Positions 1-9,611 of a stretch of DNA of 64,000 bases are shown here, piece after piece (the stretch's first letter is position 1; each line of letters begins with the position of its first letter). The position numbers and the translations under genes were made by a program. Below the pieces are notes generated by a model, which saw only the letters and a program-made list of their open reading frames with translations, did no database searches and had not been told where the DNA came from. This DNA comes from Virgibacillus_N oceani_A. GTDB taxonomy: Bacteria > Bacillota > Bacilli > Bacillales > Amphibacillaceae. Location: NCBI GenBank assembly GCA_041521345.1, contig JBGOHB010000008.1; one strand, written 5' to 3'.

Positions 1-451
1 GCCACCGTATAAAGTGGTGGGATTTCTTTTTCAAAATAAAAAATAGACTTCTGAACCAAAGAAAATACTTTTTTTATGGATTGGGATTGTAAATTAAAAT
101 AAAAACCTTAGTTTTTGGGTGCTAACCATCAGTATGTCTAAGTTACTTTACAGACTTATATGAAGCTATAGGTATAAACGATTAAAGGGACCAAAGTTTA
201 TTGTCCTTCTTGATTGAAATACAGATATTGTGCCCCCCTTTCCATAGATTTTTTCCATTGCAATCTCAATCTCACCTTCTGATTAGTGAATATTTTTTAT
301 TGCCGTTGAAAAATCTCTAGGCACCAATTCGTTAAAAATAAACAATAGTAGGTATTTCGTTATAATTAATGGATTCCTAATTTTGAATTAAATAATAAAA
401 TATTTCTTGAATATTATTTGAAAATATAATAAAATGCTAGTGAGTTTATTA
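1..451. other. intergenic stretch downstream of leuD-like gene
   Basis: AT-rich sequence with no convincing ORF on either strand. At the left edge a short stem (CCAC, loop, GTGG) followed by a T-rich tract at about 2-30 looks like the end of a plus-strand terminator whose gene lies outside the window. Nothing else is recognisable. Confidence 0.4.
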
Positions 452-1057
452 TTAACTTAACTGATAAAATACTTGATGATTCTCTTCAAACTCTGAAATC
501 ATTTTCTCTTTCTGGATAGTTAAGCCAATCTCATCCAAACCGCTTAAAAGCATATTTCTTCGATAATCATCAACTTCGAATTGCACTTGAAAGCCAAAGT
601 CATCAGATACCTCTTTATTCTCAAGATCAACCTTTAATTCATATCCATTAATATTGTTTGTTTTACCAAAAAGTTTTTCTACCTTATTTTCACCTAACAT
701 GATAGGTAAAATTCCATTTTTGAAACAATTATTATAAAAAATATCTGCAAATGAAGGTGCAATAATAACACGAAATCCGAAGTCTTCGAGTGCCCATGGT
801 GCATGTTCTCTAGATGAACCACTACCAAAGTTTTCTCTGGTTAATAAAATTGTTGAGTTACGATATTCTGGCTTATTTAATACGAAATCCGGATTTTCAA
901 TTTGATCTGAAGTATATCGCCAATCGAAAAACAGATATTTTCCATAGCCTCTTTTCTCAATTCGCTTTAAAAATTGCTTCGGGAGAATTGCATCGGTGTC
1001 TATATTTGCTCTGTCGAGAGGAGCTACAAGACCTGTATGTGTCTTGAATTGTCTCAT
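452..1057 (-). CDS. leuD: 3-isopropylmalate dehydratase small subunit-like (aconitase-family swivel domain)
   Basis: At 201 aa it has normal LeuD length. It carries IDTDAILPKQFL at 19-30 and the swivel-domain signature NFGSGSSREHAPWAL at 76-90, which shapes the substrate pocket of LeuCD-type hydro-lyases. The ATG follows a GGAGG site and lies 2 nt after the leuC stop, so the two subunits are surely co-translated. The family interconverts 2- and 3-isopropylmalate, but relatives hydrate citraconate, maleate or dimethylmaleate. There is no leuA or leuB here and the neighbours are catabolic (CoA-transferase, hydantoinase), so I infer a catabolic (substituted) maleate hydratase is at least as likely as leucine synthesis. 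The fold and family are sure; the substrate is not. Confidence 0.9.
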   Translation of the reverse strand: MRQFKTHTGLVAPLDRANIDTDAILPKQFLKRIEKRGYGKYLFFDWRYTSDQIENPDFVLNKPEYRNSTILLTRENFGSGSSREHAPWALEDFGFRVIIAPSFADIFYNNCFKNGILPIMLGENKVEKLFGKTNNINGYELKVDLENKEVSDDFGFQVQFEVDDYRRNMLLSGLDEIGLTIQKEKMISEFEENHQVFYQLS

Positions 1058-1059
1058 TT

Positions 1060-2478
1060 TTATACCTCCTTCCCCTGCCTAATTACCCAATCACGGACAT
1101 CAACAAAATGACCTTTAACTGCAGCTGCAGCAGCCATAGGGGGGCTAACCAGATGTGTTCTTGCACCTCTCCCCTGTCTTCCCTCAAAGTTACGATTTGA
1201 AGTTGAAGCAACACGTTCTCCTGGTTTTGCACTATCGGGGTTCATCCCTAAACACATGCTACACCCGGCTTCCCTCCAGTCAAAACCAGCTTTTTTAAAT
1301 ATTTGATCCAATCCTTCCTCTTCAGCCTGATTCTTTACAACCTGAGATCCAGGTACTACAAGCCCCCGAATGCCTTCTGCTTTTTTGTAACCCTGAACTA
1401 TGATAGCTGCTTCCCTCAAATCCTGTATGCGGCTATTTGTACAAGAGCCTATAAACACAGTATCTAGAGAAATATCAGTCATTTTAGTACCAGGCATAAG
1501 GTCCATATACTTTAAAGCTTCTATTGCCATATTTCTTTTCTTTAATGGTATGTCAGCTGTTTCAGGAACATTGTCATTGATAGATGTTACCTGACTCGGA
1601 TTGGTCCCCCAGGTTACCTGTGGGGAAATATTTCTACAGTTAAACTCCACCGATAGATCAAATTTCGCATCAGCATCACTATAGAGTTTTATCCAATGCG
1701 ATAATGCTTCTTTCCATTCTTCATCTTTAGGTGCATATGTTTTATTTTTTAAGTACTCAAATGTAGTCTCATCAGGCGCCATCAAACCTGCACGTGCACC
1801 CATTTCGATGGACATATTACATATAGTCATTCGCTCTTCCATTGATAATTCTTCTATCACTTTCCCCCGATATTCAACTACATAACCTGTGGCAAAATCA
1901 TTACCATACTTCCCAATTAAAGCGAGCATCAAATCTTTAGCAGTTGTACCCAATGGAAGATCACCATCAAAATTAATTGCCATCGTTTTAGATTTATATT
2001 GCTTTAAAGTTTGTGTAGCTAATACATGTTCAACTTCACTGGTACCTATACCAAATGCAAGTGTTCCGAAAGCACCATGTGTAGAAGTATGGCTGTCTCC
2101 GCATACAATTGTCTGACCTGGTTGAGTTAATCCAAGTTCAGGTGCTATAATATGCACAATTCCTTGATTACGGCTAAATAAATCATAAAGTTTTATACCA
2201 AATTCTTCACAATTTTTGTATAGAGCATCAACCTGTTTTTTAGCAATCTTATCCTCAAAAGGCAAATTTCTATCCGTAGTAGGTATACCATGATCCATTG
2301 TAGCGAGTGTGCGATCAGGACGGCGAACTTTTCGCTTTTCCATTCGAAGCCCATCAAAAGCTTGTGGTGATGTTACTTCATGAATTAAATGGAGGTCAAT
2401 ATAAACAATATCCGGTTCTGACAATTCTTCACTCACAATATGCCGTTCCCATATTTTTTCATAAAGTGTCTTTCCCAT
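1060..2478 (-). CDS. leuC: 3-isopropylmalate dehydratase large subunit-like (4Fe-4S hydro-lyase)
   Basis: The 472-aa product starts MGKTLYEKIW, as LeuC proteins usually do. A GTG nine bases upstream is in frame, but the GGAGG box fits the ATG at 2478. It has CGDSHTSTHGAFG near 126-138 and the three cluster-ligand cysteines in FIGSCTNSR (C346) and GCSMCLG (C406, C409), followed by the R-rich SNRNFEGRQGRG active-site segment. It would pair with the small subunit directly downstream to hydrate a cis-unsaturated diacid or isomerise a malate derivative in the cytoplasm. It is the next-to-last gene of the hyu/CoA-transferase operon, 20 nt after caiB. Whether it serves leucine synthesis or the catabolic route cannot be read from the sequence. 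Confidence 0.9.
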   Translation of the reverse strand: MGKTLYEKIWERHIVSEELSEPDIVYIDLHLIHEVTSPQAFDGLRMEKRKVRRPDRTLATMDHGIPTTDRNLPFEDKIAKKQVDALYKNCEEFGIKLYDLFSRNQGIVHIIAPELGLTQPGQTIVCGDSHTSTHGAFGTLAFGIGTSEVEHVLATQTLKQYKSKTMAINFDGDLPLGTTAKDLMLALIGKYGNDFATGYVVEYRGKVIEELSMEERMTICNMSIEMGARAGLMAPDETTFEYLKNKTYAPKDEEWKEALSHWIKLYSDADAKFDLSVEFNCRNISPQVTWGTNPSQVTSINDNVPETADIPLKKRNMAIEALKYMDLMPGTKMTDISLDTVFIGSCTNSRIQDLREAAIIVQGYKKAEGIRGLVVPGSQVVKNQAEEEGLDQIFKKAGFDWREAGCSMCLGMNPDSAKPGERVASTSNRNFEGRQGRGARTHLVSPPMAAAAAVKGHFVDVRDWVIRQGKEV

Positions 2479-2498
2479 TATCTTCACCTCCAGCTTAA

Positions 2499-3707
2499 TT
2501 AGATCACTTTATTGATTTTTAACTCATTTAGTTTTTTATCATCATAGTTTAATAGACTGCTGTAGATTTCTTTATTGTGTTTACCTATAGATTCAGCTCC
2601 AACATATTTTACATCACCTGGAGTCCTGCTTAACTTTGGTACAATTCCCGGCATCGGAAACTCTCCTAGTTTAGGATGTTCTTTTTTAATTATCATATCT
2701 CGCGCGTTATAGTGGGGATCTTTCACGATATCTTTTGCTGAATAAATCAATCCTGAAGGCACCCCTTTTTCCGCTAATAAATCAAGAACATATTCTGATT
2801 CATGTCCTTTCGTCCATTCTCCAATTAATTGATCTAATTCCGACATATTGTCACTTCTGGCATGATGTGAAGAATATTTGGGATTCTCAAATAGTTCAGG
2901 TTGATCCATCGCCTCGCACAATCGTTTGAATACACCGTCAGCGTTTGCTCCAATCACTATATAAGTTTCATCTTTTGTAGGATAAATATTAGAAGGCGCT
3001 ACACCAGGTAATATATTCCCCATACGCTCACGAACATAATCAGCCAGCAAATAATCAGGAATTATACTTTCCATAACTGAAAAAACAGACTCATAAATGG
3101 CTGTATCAACAACTTGCCCTTTCCCAGAATCATTTCTCTCATGAAGTGCAGTTAAACTCCCCACTGTTGCAAAAAGTGCTGCAAGTGTATCTCCAATGGA
3201 AATTCCAATTCTGGTAGGCGGTCTATCTTCAAACCCTGTCACATAACGAAGACCCCCCATAGCCTCCCCTACACTTCCAAAACCGGCTCTGTCTTTATAC
3301 GGTCCAGTTTGACCATACCCGGATGTCCTGGTCATAATGACCCCTGGATTTATTTCTGATAAAACCTCATAGGATAAGTTCCATTTTTCCATCGTACCTG
3401 CACGGAAATTTTCTATAATTATATCTGATTGTTTTACCAGATCTTTAAAAACGTTTTGTCCTTCTTTTGTTCGTAAATTTAATGTAATGGATTTTTTGTT
3501 TCTTGATTGAATCGGCCACCAAAGTCCTTCACCGTCTTTCTGTTTACCCCACTGACGCATAGGGTCTGCTTTATCCGGTGCTTCAATTTTTATTATTTCA
3601 GCTCCAAAATCACCTAAAAGCCTGCCGGTAAATGGTCCAGCAAGTAATGTTCCTAGTTCAAGAACTCTGATACCTTCTAAAGGTAATTTTTCATTTTTGT
3701 TAGTCAT
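2499..3707 (-). CDS. CaiB/BaiF (family III) CoA-transferase
   Basis: The 402-aa product has the N-terminal family III motif LPLEGIRVLELGTLLAGPF (7-25), GDFGAEIIKIE, the NKKSITLNLRT strand and VVDTAIYESVFS, whose Asp is the likely acyl-carrier nucleophile. These enzymes move CoA between carboxylic acids, for example succinyl-CoA to itaconate, mesaconate, carnitine or formate. It lies between hyuB and leuC. A strong hairpin in the 85-nt hyuB-caiB gap suggests expression may step down here. In context it would activate the diacid made by the upstream hydrolases and the LeuCD-like hydratase. The substrate is inferred only. The start is supported by GGAGG about 8 nt before the ATG. Confidence 0.9.
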   Translation of the reverse strand: MTNKNEKLPLEGIRVLELGTLLAGPFTGRLLGDFGAEIIKIEAPDKADPMRQWGKQKDGEGLWWPIQSRNKKSITLNLRTKEGQNVFKDLVKQSDIIIENFRAGTMEKWNLSYEVLSEINPGVIMTRTSGYGQTGPYKDRAGFGSVGEAMGGLRYVTGFEDRPPTRIGISIGDTLAALFATVGSLTALHERNDSGKGQVVDTAIYESVFSVMESIIPDYLLADYVRERMGNILPGVAPSNIYPTKDETYIVIGANADGVFKRLCEAMDQPELFENPKYSSHHARSDNMSELDQLIGEWTKGHESEYVLDLLAEKGVPSGLIYSAKDIVKDPHYNARDMIIKKEHPKLGEFPMPGIVPKLSRTPGDVKYVGAESIGKHNKEIYSSLLNYDDKKLNELKINKVI

Positions 3708-3742
3708 CTTCCTACCTCCAGTTCTATTACCTTTCTAAAAGA

Positions 3743-3780
3743 CAAGCACTTTGTATCATATTATTTAAACAAAGTGCTTG
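3743..3780 (-). terminator. perfect 12-bp hairpin between hyuB and caiB
   Basis: CAAGCACTTTGT at 3743-3754 pairs perfectly with ACAAAGTGCTTG at 3769-3780 around a 14-nt loop. On the coding (minus) strand it is followed by a short T-rich run (TCTTTT). It may be a partial terminator or an mRNA processing or stability element that lowers expression of caiB-leuCD relative to hyuAB. Confidence 0.6.
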
Positions 3781-3792
3781 CTTTTATGAATA

Positions 3793-5556
3793 TCAGCTGA
3801 ACACTTTTTCACGATCCCCGAAGTTGAATGCCTCCAGTTCTTCTCTTTCCAATCTCATTCTGGACCGGTTTGTTTCAGTTTCTGCTTGATCAATTTCATC
3901 ATTTTCATCAATGAATACACCATAAGACTCCAGCGCTTTTTCCTTACTTACGAGTCCGCGTGCTACGTCTAAACGTACTTGCTCAGGGGTTCTCTCCAAC
4001 GGATCTCCCCATCCCCCACTTCCTCCTGTGATAAATAGGATCTGGTCGCCTTTTTCCACTTCCACACCATCAATTTTTGAAGCAAGAGCAATCTCAGTCC
4101 CATCCTTCTTAATTAATAGTTTAGAAGAAGTAGACCCAGGCTCCCCGCCATTAATTCCCCATGGCTGGATCTTTGAACGATCATCATGAATGGAGACTAC
4201 GCCATCAGCGAGAATGGTATATAACTTTTCATTACTGTTACCACCCCTGTTCATTCCAGCACCTCCTGAATCTGTACCAGTTTTATAGGAATTTACCATT
4301 AATGGATAATATGTTTCCAAATATTCAGTCGGAATATTTACAAATGCTGGCCACCATGAGTGACCATCTAAACCATCAGCGATTGGTCTGCCTGGTAAAC
4401 CGCCGTACATAACCTCCATTAAATTGAAATATTGTCCATCATCATCATACCCAGAGTATATAAAATATGGGCTTGTACCATAACTTGCTGCAGGACTGTT
4501 TTCTGGTGTATTAATAGAAAGAACACCACTTAATACATCAAAGAGACGGCTTAAAGCATGTGTTCTACAGCCTAATGCTGCTGGTGCTTTTGGCCTCATC
4601 ATAGTTCCTTCCGGTGTTTCGATATGAAGAATATCATAAAACCCATCATTAAAGTTAATTGCCGGATCATAGACAGAGATCAAGAAAGAACCGATAAACA
4701 TTTTAAACATTGGTTCACTCAAATAATAGTTTATCGGACCTGGTGATTGTTTGTCCGTGCCCTTCCAATCAAAATAGGCATTATCTCCTTCCCTCCACAT
4801 AGTAAGCTTCATTTTAAATGGACCATTTCCTAACCCATCGTCGTCAATATAATCTTCGAATGAAACAGGCTCAGTCGGAAGGAAATTCTTAATGAGTTCA
4901 CGCATCATTATATTTGTACGATCTAATAAAGCATTCATAGCTTCAAAATAAGTTGGTATACCAAACCTTTCACATAATTCTTTAACTCGTTTTTCAGCAG
5001 TTCGGCAAGATGCAACAAGTGCCATTAAGTCACTGTAATTTTCTAATGGAGTTCTAGAGTTAGCTTTGATAATCTTTATTATTGCTTCATTAAGCACACC
5101 TTTATCGAATAATTTAACAGGTGGAAAACGCACACCTTCTCCGTAAATACTGGTGGCATCAACCGGCATGCTCGAAGGAACTGGCCCACCTACATCCATT
5201 ACATGACCAAACATGGAAGAATAACCTACAAGTTCTCCTCTATTGAAAATAGGTAAAATAATCATCCAGTCATTTATATGAGATACTGATCCTCCACAAC
5301 TGTAAGGGTCACTTACAAAAATCACATCTCCTTCATGTATGCCTTCAGGGAACTGATTAGTAACCTCCGGCACATGGGAACCAAAATTCCCAACTACCAT
5401 TCTACCCTCAGCATCTGTAATCATTGGAAAGCAGTCATGCTGTTCACGAATAACAGGGGACATCGCAGAACGAAATAAGGTTACATCCATTTCTTCTTTA
5501 ATATTCTTAAGCGCATTCTCAATAATATCAACAGTAATTGAGTCTATATTCGCCAT
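3793..5556 (-). CDS. hyuB: hydantoinase B / 5-oxoprolinase-type subunit (HyuB)
   Basis: The 587-aa protein is a full-length HyuB. It has an N-terminal IIENALKNIKEEMDVTLFRS segment, GNFGSHVPEV and SDPYSCGGSVSHINDW in the first third, and the C-terminal GGSGGWGDPLERTPEQV signature. HyuA and HyuB together form ATP-dependent amidohydrolases that open lactam, imide or hydantoin rings (5-oxoproline, N-methylhydantoin), while relatives are acetone carboxylases. Its ATG sits 3 nt after the hyuA stop. The next genes (cysteine hydrolase before, CoA-transferase and hydratase after) suggest a cyclic amide or imide substrate whose carbon skeleton ends as a diacid. The exact ring is unknown. Confidence 0.92.
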   Translation of the reverse strand: MANIDSITVDIIENALKNIKEEMDVTLFRSAMSPVIREQHDCFPMITDAEGRMVVGNFGSHVPEVTNQFPEGIHEGDVIFVSDPYSCGGSVSHINDWMIILPIFNRGELVGYSSMFGHVMDVGGPVPSSMPVDATSIYGEGVRFPPVKLFDKGVLNEAIIKIIKANSRTPLENYSDLMALVASCRTAEKRVKELCERFGIPTYFEAMNALLDRTNIMMRELIKNFLPTEPVSFEDYIDDDGLGNGPFKMKLTMWREGDNAYFDWKGTDKQSPGPINYYLSEPMFKMFIGSFLISVYDPAINFNDGFYDILHIETPEGTMMRPKAPAALGCRTHALSRLFDVLSGVLSINTPENSPAASYGTSPYFIYSGYDDDGQYFNLMEVMYGGLPGRPIADGLDGHSWWPAFVNIPTEYLETYYPLMVNSYKTGTDSGGAGMNRGGNSNEKLYTILADGVVSIHDDRSKIQPWGINGGEPGSTSSKLLIKKDGTEIALASKIDGVEVEKGDQILFITGGSGGWGDPLERTPEQVRLDVARGLVSKEKALESYGVFIDENDEIDQAETETNRSRMRLEREELEAFNFGDREKVFS

Positions 5557-5559
5557 TTT

Positions 5560-7608
5560 TTATTCCTCCTCATGAATTATAAGGTTCATATGCTCATCAA
5601 CTTTGGCAATATTTCCTGGCAATACAACCGTTGTACTATCCTTCTGAGTTAGAATTGCCGGGCCACTCACTTTATTATTTGGCTGCAGTAATGCTCTGTC
5701 ATAAATCGGAGACTTTACAAATCCATCATCAAAATAAGCCTTATGTTCATGGTCAATTATTGCGTGTGAAGCGTCTTCACTGCCAGGATCATTAACTGGA
5801 AGTGTAGGCGTATTAACTTTTCCAATGGCAACTGCGCGAATATTTACAATTTCAACCTCAGTCTCCATTTTGAACCCATATGTTTGTTCATGAATTGTGT
5901 CAAATTGATTTTTAATTGCTCCCAGACTCTCTTCTATTATTTGATCGAGTTGAGCTTCAATTGAAATTTCATGACCCTGACGATAATAACGTACATCTAC
6001 TTCAAATCGAATTGTTTGGTTTGACTCAGGAACATTTTCTTCATTTAACCACTGTTTACATTCAGCACCCAGTTCTGTCAATTCCGATACTACCGTTTCC
6101 GAATCCAACTCACTCAGTGAATGGATAAATGTTTTGGAATATTCATTTCGAATAACTGATTGTAGAAAGCCAAGTGCCGAAAGTACTCCAGGTGTTGGTG
6201 GGACTATCACAGGAAAACTACCTGATAATTTCCCTAATGCGTTAGCATGCATCGGCCCTGCTCCACCTAGAGCAAGTAAAGAAAATTCTCGAGGGTCATA
6301 CCCTTTCTCAACAGATACAACTCTTGTTGCTCCATACATATTTTCATTTACAATATCATATATCCCTTGTGCCGCTTTATAAATATCCACATTAAGTTTG
6401 TCTGCTATATTCTGAATTGCAGCCTTGGAGTTTTCAATATTTAATTTCATTTCTCCTCCAACAAGACTAGGAGGCAAATAGCCCAAAACTACATTAGCAT
6501 CTGTAACTGTCGGTTCTATACCGCCCTGATCATAACAAGCCGGACCTGGTGTAGAACCTGAGCTTTGAGGGCCAACACGTAAAGCACCTGTTAAAGGAAC
6601 ATGAGCGATGGATCCACCACCTGCCCCTATACTTTCCACTTCCAAAGAAGGAGCTTTGACAGGAAAGACCCCAATTTTTGTCTCTCTTGCAACTTTAGGT
6701 TTTCCATCATACGTTAAGGAAACATCTGTGGAAGTGCCTCCCATATCAAAAGAAATTATATTTTTATATCCAGTTTCTACACCTATCATCGCAGAAGCAG
6801 TTACACCGCCTGACGGTCCTGACAACATAGAATGAATTGGTCTTGAAGAAGCTGCAGATAGACTCATTAGTCCCCCATCGGATCGAACTATACTAATTCG
6901 GCTATTGAATTCTTCCTCATTTAGTCTCGATTCAACATTGGTTAAATAGCGCTGCATTGGTGGACGGACGTAAGAGTTCATTACTGTAGTTAATGTTCTT
7001 TCGTATTCTCTAAATTCCGGTAAAATCTCATAAGATATTGTAACAGGTATATTCGGATTAATTGATTCAGCAACTTCCATTATATGTTTTTCATGGGAAG
7101 GGTTTGCATAGGAATTTAATAGACTAATTGTTAAGCTTTCAACACCCTCATCATATAGATAAGTTATTTTATCCCTAATATCCGCTTCATCTAATTCCTT
7201 GAAAACTTCACCTTGAGCTGTTATACGTTCTTTCGCACCGCGTGTATAAATTAAATCAGCTAATGGATCTGGTTTATGGAATCCCATCCATGCAGTAATT
7301 GGGGCAGGCGTCCATGATCGTGCTACATGTAAAATTTGCTCAAAACCTTCAGTTGTAATCAAGCCTACTTTGGCACCTTTTTCTTCTAGTACAGCATTAG
7401 TGGCTACAGTAGTTCCATGAATAATAGACCGAATCTCGTCAATATCAACATCATTTTCTTCGCATATTTTCTTTATTCCAGTCATTAATCCAACCGACTG
7501 ATCATAAGTAGTGGATGGAGTTTTGGTTCCGTAAATTTGACCTGTTTCCTCATTTTGCAGAACTATGTCCGTAAATGTACCTCCTATATCAACAGCAACT
7601 CTGTACAT
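5560..7608 (-). CDS. hyuA: hydantoinase A / 5-oxoprolinase-type ATP-binding subunit (HyuA)
   Basis: The 682-aa product is full length. It has the N-terminal phosphate-binding motif VAVDIGGTFTDIVL (4-17), a second ASKHA-fold phosphate motif IISFDMGGTSTDVSL, and VESIGAGGGSIAHV and GALRVGPQSSGSTPGPACY, all typical of the hydantoinase A/oxoprolinase family. It would phosphorylate the ring amide so that HyuB can hydrolyse it. The ATG follows AGGGG and the gene begins 2 nt after the cysteine hydrolase, so the operon is tightly packed. No acetone-carboxylase gamma subunit is present, which makes a ring-opening role more likely than a ketone carboxylase. Confidence 0.92.
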   Translation of the reverse strand: MYRVAVDIGGTFTDIVLQNEETGQIYGTKTPSTTYDQSVGLMTGIKKICEENDVDIDEIRSIIHGTTVATNAVLEEKGAKVGLITTEGFEQILHVARSWTPAPITAWMGFHKPDPLADLIYTRGAKERITAQGEVFKELDEADIRDKITYLYDEGVESLTISLLNSYANPSHEKHIMEVAESINPNIPVTISYEILPEFREYERTLTTVMNSYVRPPMQRYLTNVESRLNEEEFNSRISIVRSDGGLMSLSAASSRPIHSMLSGPSGGVTASAMIGVETGYKNIISFDMGGTSTDVSLTYDGKPKVARETKIGVFPVKAPSLEVESIGAGGGSIAHVPLTGALRVGPQSSGSTPGPACYDQGGIEPTVTDANVVLGYLPPSLVGGEMKLNIENSKAAIQNIADKLNVDIYKAAQGIYDIVNENMYGATRVVSVEKGYDPREFSLLALGGAGPMHANALGKLSGSFPVIVPPTPGVLSALGFLQSVIRNEYSKTFIHSLSELDSETVVSELTELGAECKQWLNEENVPESNQTIRFEVDVRYYRQGHEISIEAQLDQIIEESLGAIKNQFDTIHEQTYGFKMETEVEIVNIRAVAIGKVNTPTLPVNDPGSEDASHAIIDHEHKAYFDDGFVKSPIYDRALLQPNNKVSGPAILTQKDSTTVVLPGNIAKVDEHMNLIIHEEE

Positions 7609-7610
7609 TG

Positions 7611-8231
7611 TTATTCCCCTTTCAAATTGAGTAAGTAATTTTTCACTGTTTCTAAGTTAATTACGTCTCCATACTTTGTTTGTATGTCATATAAGTTAGC
7701 TTCATGGGCTTGTTGGGATCTATCCCCAACACATTCTTCCGGTATAATCACCCGGTAACCATGCTGGATTGCATCTACCGCAGTAGCTCTTACACATCCA
7801 GATGTAGTACAGCCCAAAATTAATGTTGTATCAATTCCTTCGAAAGCCAATAAGGATGAAAGGTTAGTTCCGAAGAAAGCGCTTGCAAATTTTTTAATAA
7901 TTAATGGTTCACTTTCTTGTTTCTCTAGCCGCGAGTCAATTTCAACCCACTCACTCTCCTTTGTTAAATGTTTCAAGGCAGGAACCTTTTGTATAAAATA
8001 AGCGCCTTCTTTAAAATGTTCTTCATAAATTACAGTGGTAAATATTATCGGCGTTTCAGTTTGTCGTGCAATGTGAAGTAATTCTTCAGTCGCCTTAATT
8101 TCTTTATCAAAGTTCGAACCTAAGGGGCAAGCATCATTTGTAAAGCCGTTTATAAAATCTATTACAATTATAGCTGGGTTGTTGCCAGGACCAACCGAGC
8201 TGCCAAACCCTTCAAATTGTTCTAATAACAT
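7611..8231 (-). CDS. isochorismatase-like cysteine hydrolase (amidase)
   Basis: The 206-aa product has the family triad: Asp25 in IIVIDFINGF, Lys114 in KKFASAFFGT and Cys146 in CTTSGCVRATAVDA. The family includes isochorismatase, N-carbamoylsarcosine amidase, nicotinamidase and maleamate amidohydrolase (NicF). The TSGCVRAT form is typical of the amidase branch. Directly upstream of hyuAB, it would remove the terminal amide or carbamoyl group left after ring opening, giving a diacid or amino acid. Both N-carbamoylsarcosine-amidase-like and maleamate-amidase-like roles fit; the downstream LeuCD and CoA-transferase favour the second. The start is supported by an AGAGAGA purine run 6 nt upstream. 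Confidence 0.88.
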   Translation of the reverse strand: MLLEQFEGFGSSVGPGNNPAIIVIDFINGFTNDACPLGSNFDKEIKATEELLHIARQTETPIIFTTVIYEEHFKEGAYFIQKVPALKHLTKESEWVEIDSRLEKQESEPLIIKKFASAFFGTNLSSLLAFEGIDTTLILGCTTSGCVRATAVDAIQHGYRVIIPEECVGDRSQQAHEANLYDIQTKYGDVINLETVKNYLLNLKGE

Positions 8232-8251
8232 TCTATCTCTCTTTTCATTTG

Positions 8252-8650
8252 TTATTTCTTTCCTTTTAGAACGTTTTGACCCATCATATAAACATAAACA
8301 TCTTTAAATTTTCCATCTTCAAGGTAAAAGAAATTACAATTTGTCTGGTAAACTTCCTCTTTATCACCAGACATTAATTCTACGTTGAATTGTGAAGCTA
8401 TAGATTCTTCATCTTCATCCACTATATGTTTAAAATCCTTATGAACCATTTTCTTTGGAAAACTTTTAAATAGTTCAGTAAACATTTCTCTTATTTCTTC
8501 TTTTCCATTATGTTTTGCCGGTTGACCAGAACGTACAGTAAAAGTCGCATCTTCCCAAAAACAATCAAGAACACCATTAACATCATAATTGTCAACGCTT
8601 TCAAAATAATTTGAGATAACCATATCAATTAAATATTCTCTTTCCTTCAT
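8252..8650 (-). CDS. NTF2-like / SnoaL-like small protein
   Basis: The 132-aa product has the cone-shaped NTF2-like fold pattern: an N-terminal helix (LIDMVISNYFESVDNYDVN), FWEDATFTVRSGQPAKHNG, REMFTELFKSFPKKMVHKDF and C-terminal strands. Such proteins are ligand-binding pockets or small isomerases and hydrolases. It is the first gene of the minus-strand hyu operon, 20 nt before the cysteine hydrolase, so it probably binds or isomerises the same substrate. No catalytic residues can be assigned. Confidence 0.75.
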   Translation of the reverse strand: MKEREYLIDMVISNYFESVDNYDVNGVLDCFWEDATFTVRSGQPAKHNGKEEIREMFTELFKSFPKKMVHKDFKHIVDEDEESIASQFNVELMSGDKEEVYQTNCNFFYLEDGKFKDVYVYMMGQNVLKGKK

Positions 8651-8790
8651 TAGAAAACCACCTTAAAGTTATAAAATTTTTTAAAACACTTTCAAACAAT
8701 CCGCATACTAACTAGCCCCCTTTTCTTTTGTTACACTTATATATTGTCGCTAAATACAGAAAAGTTGTAATGTATTGATAATATACCACT

Positions 8791-8925
8791 TTGTATACAA
8801 TGTGTCAATAGTCATATTAGTGAATTTGATTTAACTCTATAAAATAGTGTTTAATCAACTTTAAAATGCATTTTACTATTTATTAAATTACGTAATTTGA
8901 AATAAAATACATTATTGTATACAAT
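8791..8925. promoter_or_regulatory. divergent control region with two TTGTATACAA palindromes
   Basis: The 295-nt gap between the hyu operon (left) and gntR (right) holds the perfect palindrome TTGTATACAA at 8791-8800 and again at 8915-8924 (as ATTGTATACAAT). The second lies about 20 nt before the gntR start codon, as expected for autorepression. The first is about 140 nt upstream of the NTF2-like start. A third copy is at 12291-12300 before the RraA-Tct operon. I infer these are operators of the GntR protein encoded at 8946-9611. Confidence 0.6.
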
Positions 8926-8945
8926 ATGTTTAAGGAGGATTAGTC

Positions 8946-9611
8946 ATGAGCTCATATATATCTATTAAAAATGCCATAATCACAGGGGAATTTGAACCTG
9001 GAAAAAGATTAACCGAGGAAGCTTTAGCTGAGAATTTAAATGTAAGTCGAACCCCTATACGTGAAGCTTTAAAACAACTTGAATCAGAAGGATTGGTTAC
9101 TCCACTTCAACGCCGTGGCGTAATCGTAAGACAATTTTCCAAAGAAGATGTTCAACAAATTTATAATTTAAGAGCATTATTGGAAAGCTATGGTGCGAGT
9201 GAAGCAGCTTTATATCGAACAGAAGAAGAATTGATAAAAATGGAAGAAAAAAACTCCTTGTATGAGCAGGCAATTGCTACCCAAAAAAACCCAGATATTT
9301 TCATTGTAAAGAGAATACAACAGACAAACCAGGAATTTCATGAAGAAATTTTCAAAGCTGCAAAAAATGAACACTTAAAATCTCATATTTCCAAAGTAGT
9401 CGTTCTTCCGTTAGTTTTTCGATCTTTCTATTGGTACAATGAGCGGCAGCTTATGAGATCTCTGGAGGTTCATAAAACTATTTTAGAAGCAGTTAAAAAT
9501 CAGGAGCCCGAACGTGCCAAAATTGCAATGCAGGAACATATTTACCAAGGACGGGATGATGTATTAAAACAAATAAAGAATACAAATGTAAGGGAGGTTG
9601 AAATGAATTGA
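8946..9611 (+). CDS. GntR-family regulator, FadR/FCD subfamily
   Basis: The 221-aa product has an N-terminal winged helix. The line LTEEALAENLNVSRTPIREA (24-43) is the typical GntR recognition helix, followed by LESEGLVTPLQRRGVIV. A C-terminal all-helical FCD effector domain includes YNLRALLESYGASEAA and conserved His residues that bind a metal or organic acid. The ATG has an AAGGAGG site. It is divergent from the hyu operon and overlaps the HMG-CoA-lyase-like gene by 4 nt, so it likely represses both in response to a pathway acid or CoA intermediate. Confidence 0.9.
   Translation: MSSYISIKNAIITGEFEPGKRLTEEALAENLNVSRTPIREALKQLESEGLVTPLQRRGVIVRQFSKEDVQQIYNLRALLESYGASEAALYRTEEELIKMEEKNSLYEQAIATQKNPDIFIVKRIQQTNQEFHEEIFKAAKNEHLKSHISKVVVLPLVFRSFYWYNERQLMRSLEVHKTILEAVKNQEPERAKIAMQEHIYQGRDDVLKQIKNTNVREVEMN

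Noticed and set aside
1060..2478. Homoaconitase or aconitase instead of LeuC
   Set aside because: The length (472 aa), separate small subunit with LeuD motif and LeuC-specific segments fit isopropylmalate-type hydro-lyases; aconitase is a single chain of about 900 aa.
5560..7608. Acetone carboxylase subunits for the hyuAB pair
   Set aside because: No third (gamma) subunit gene and the neighbours are amidase and CoA-transferase genes.
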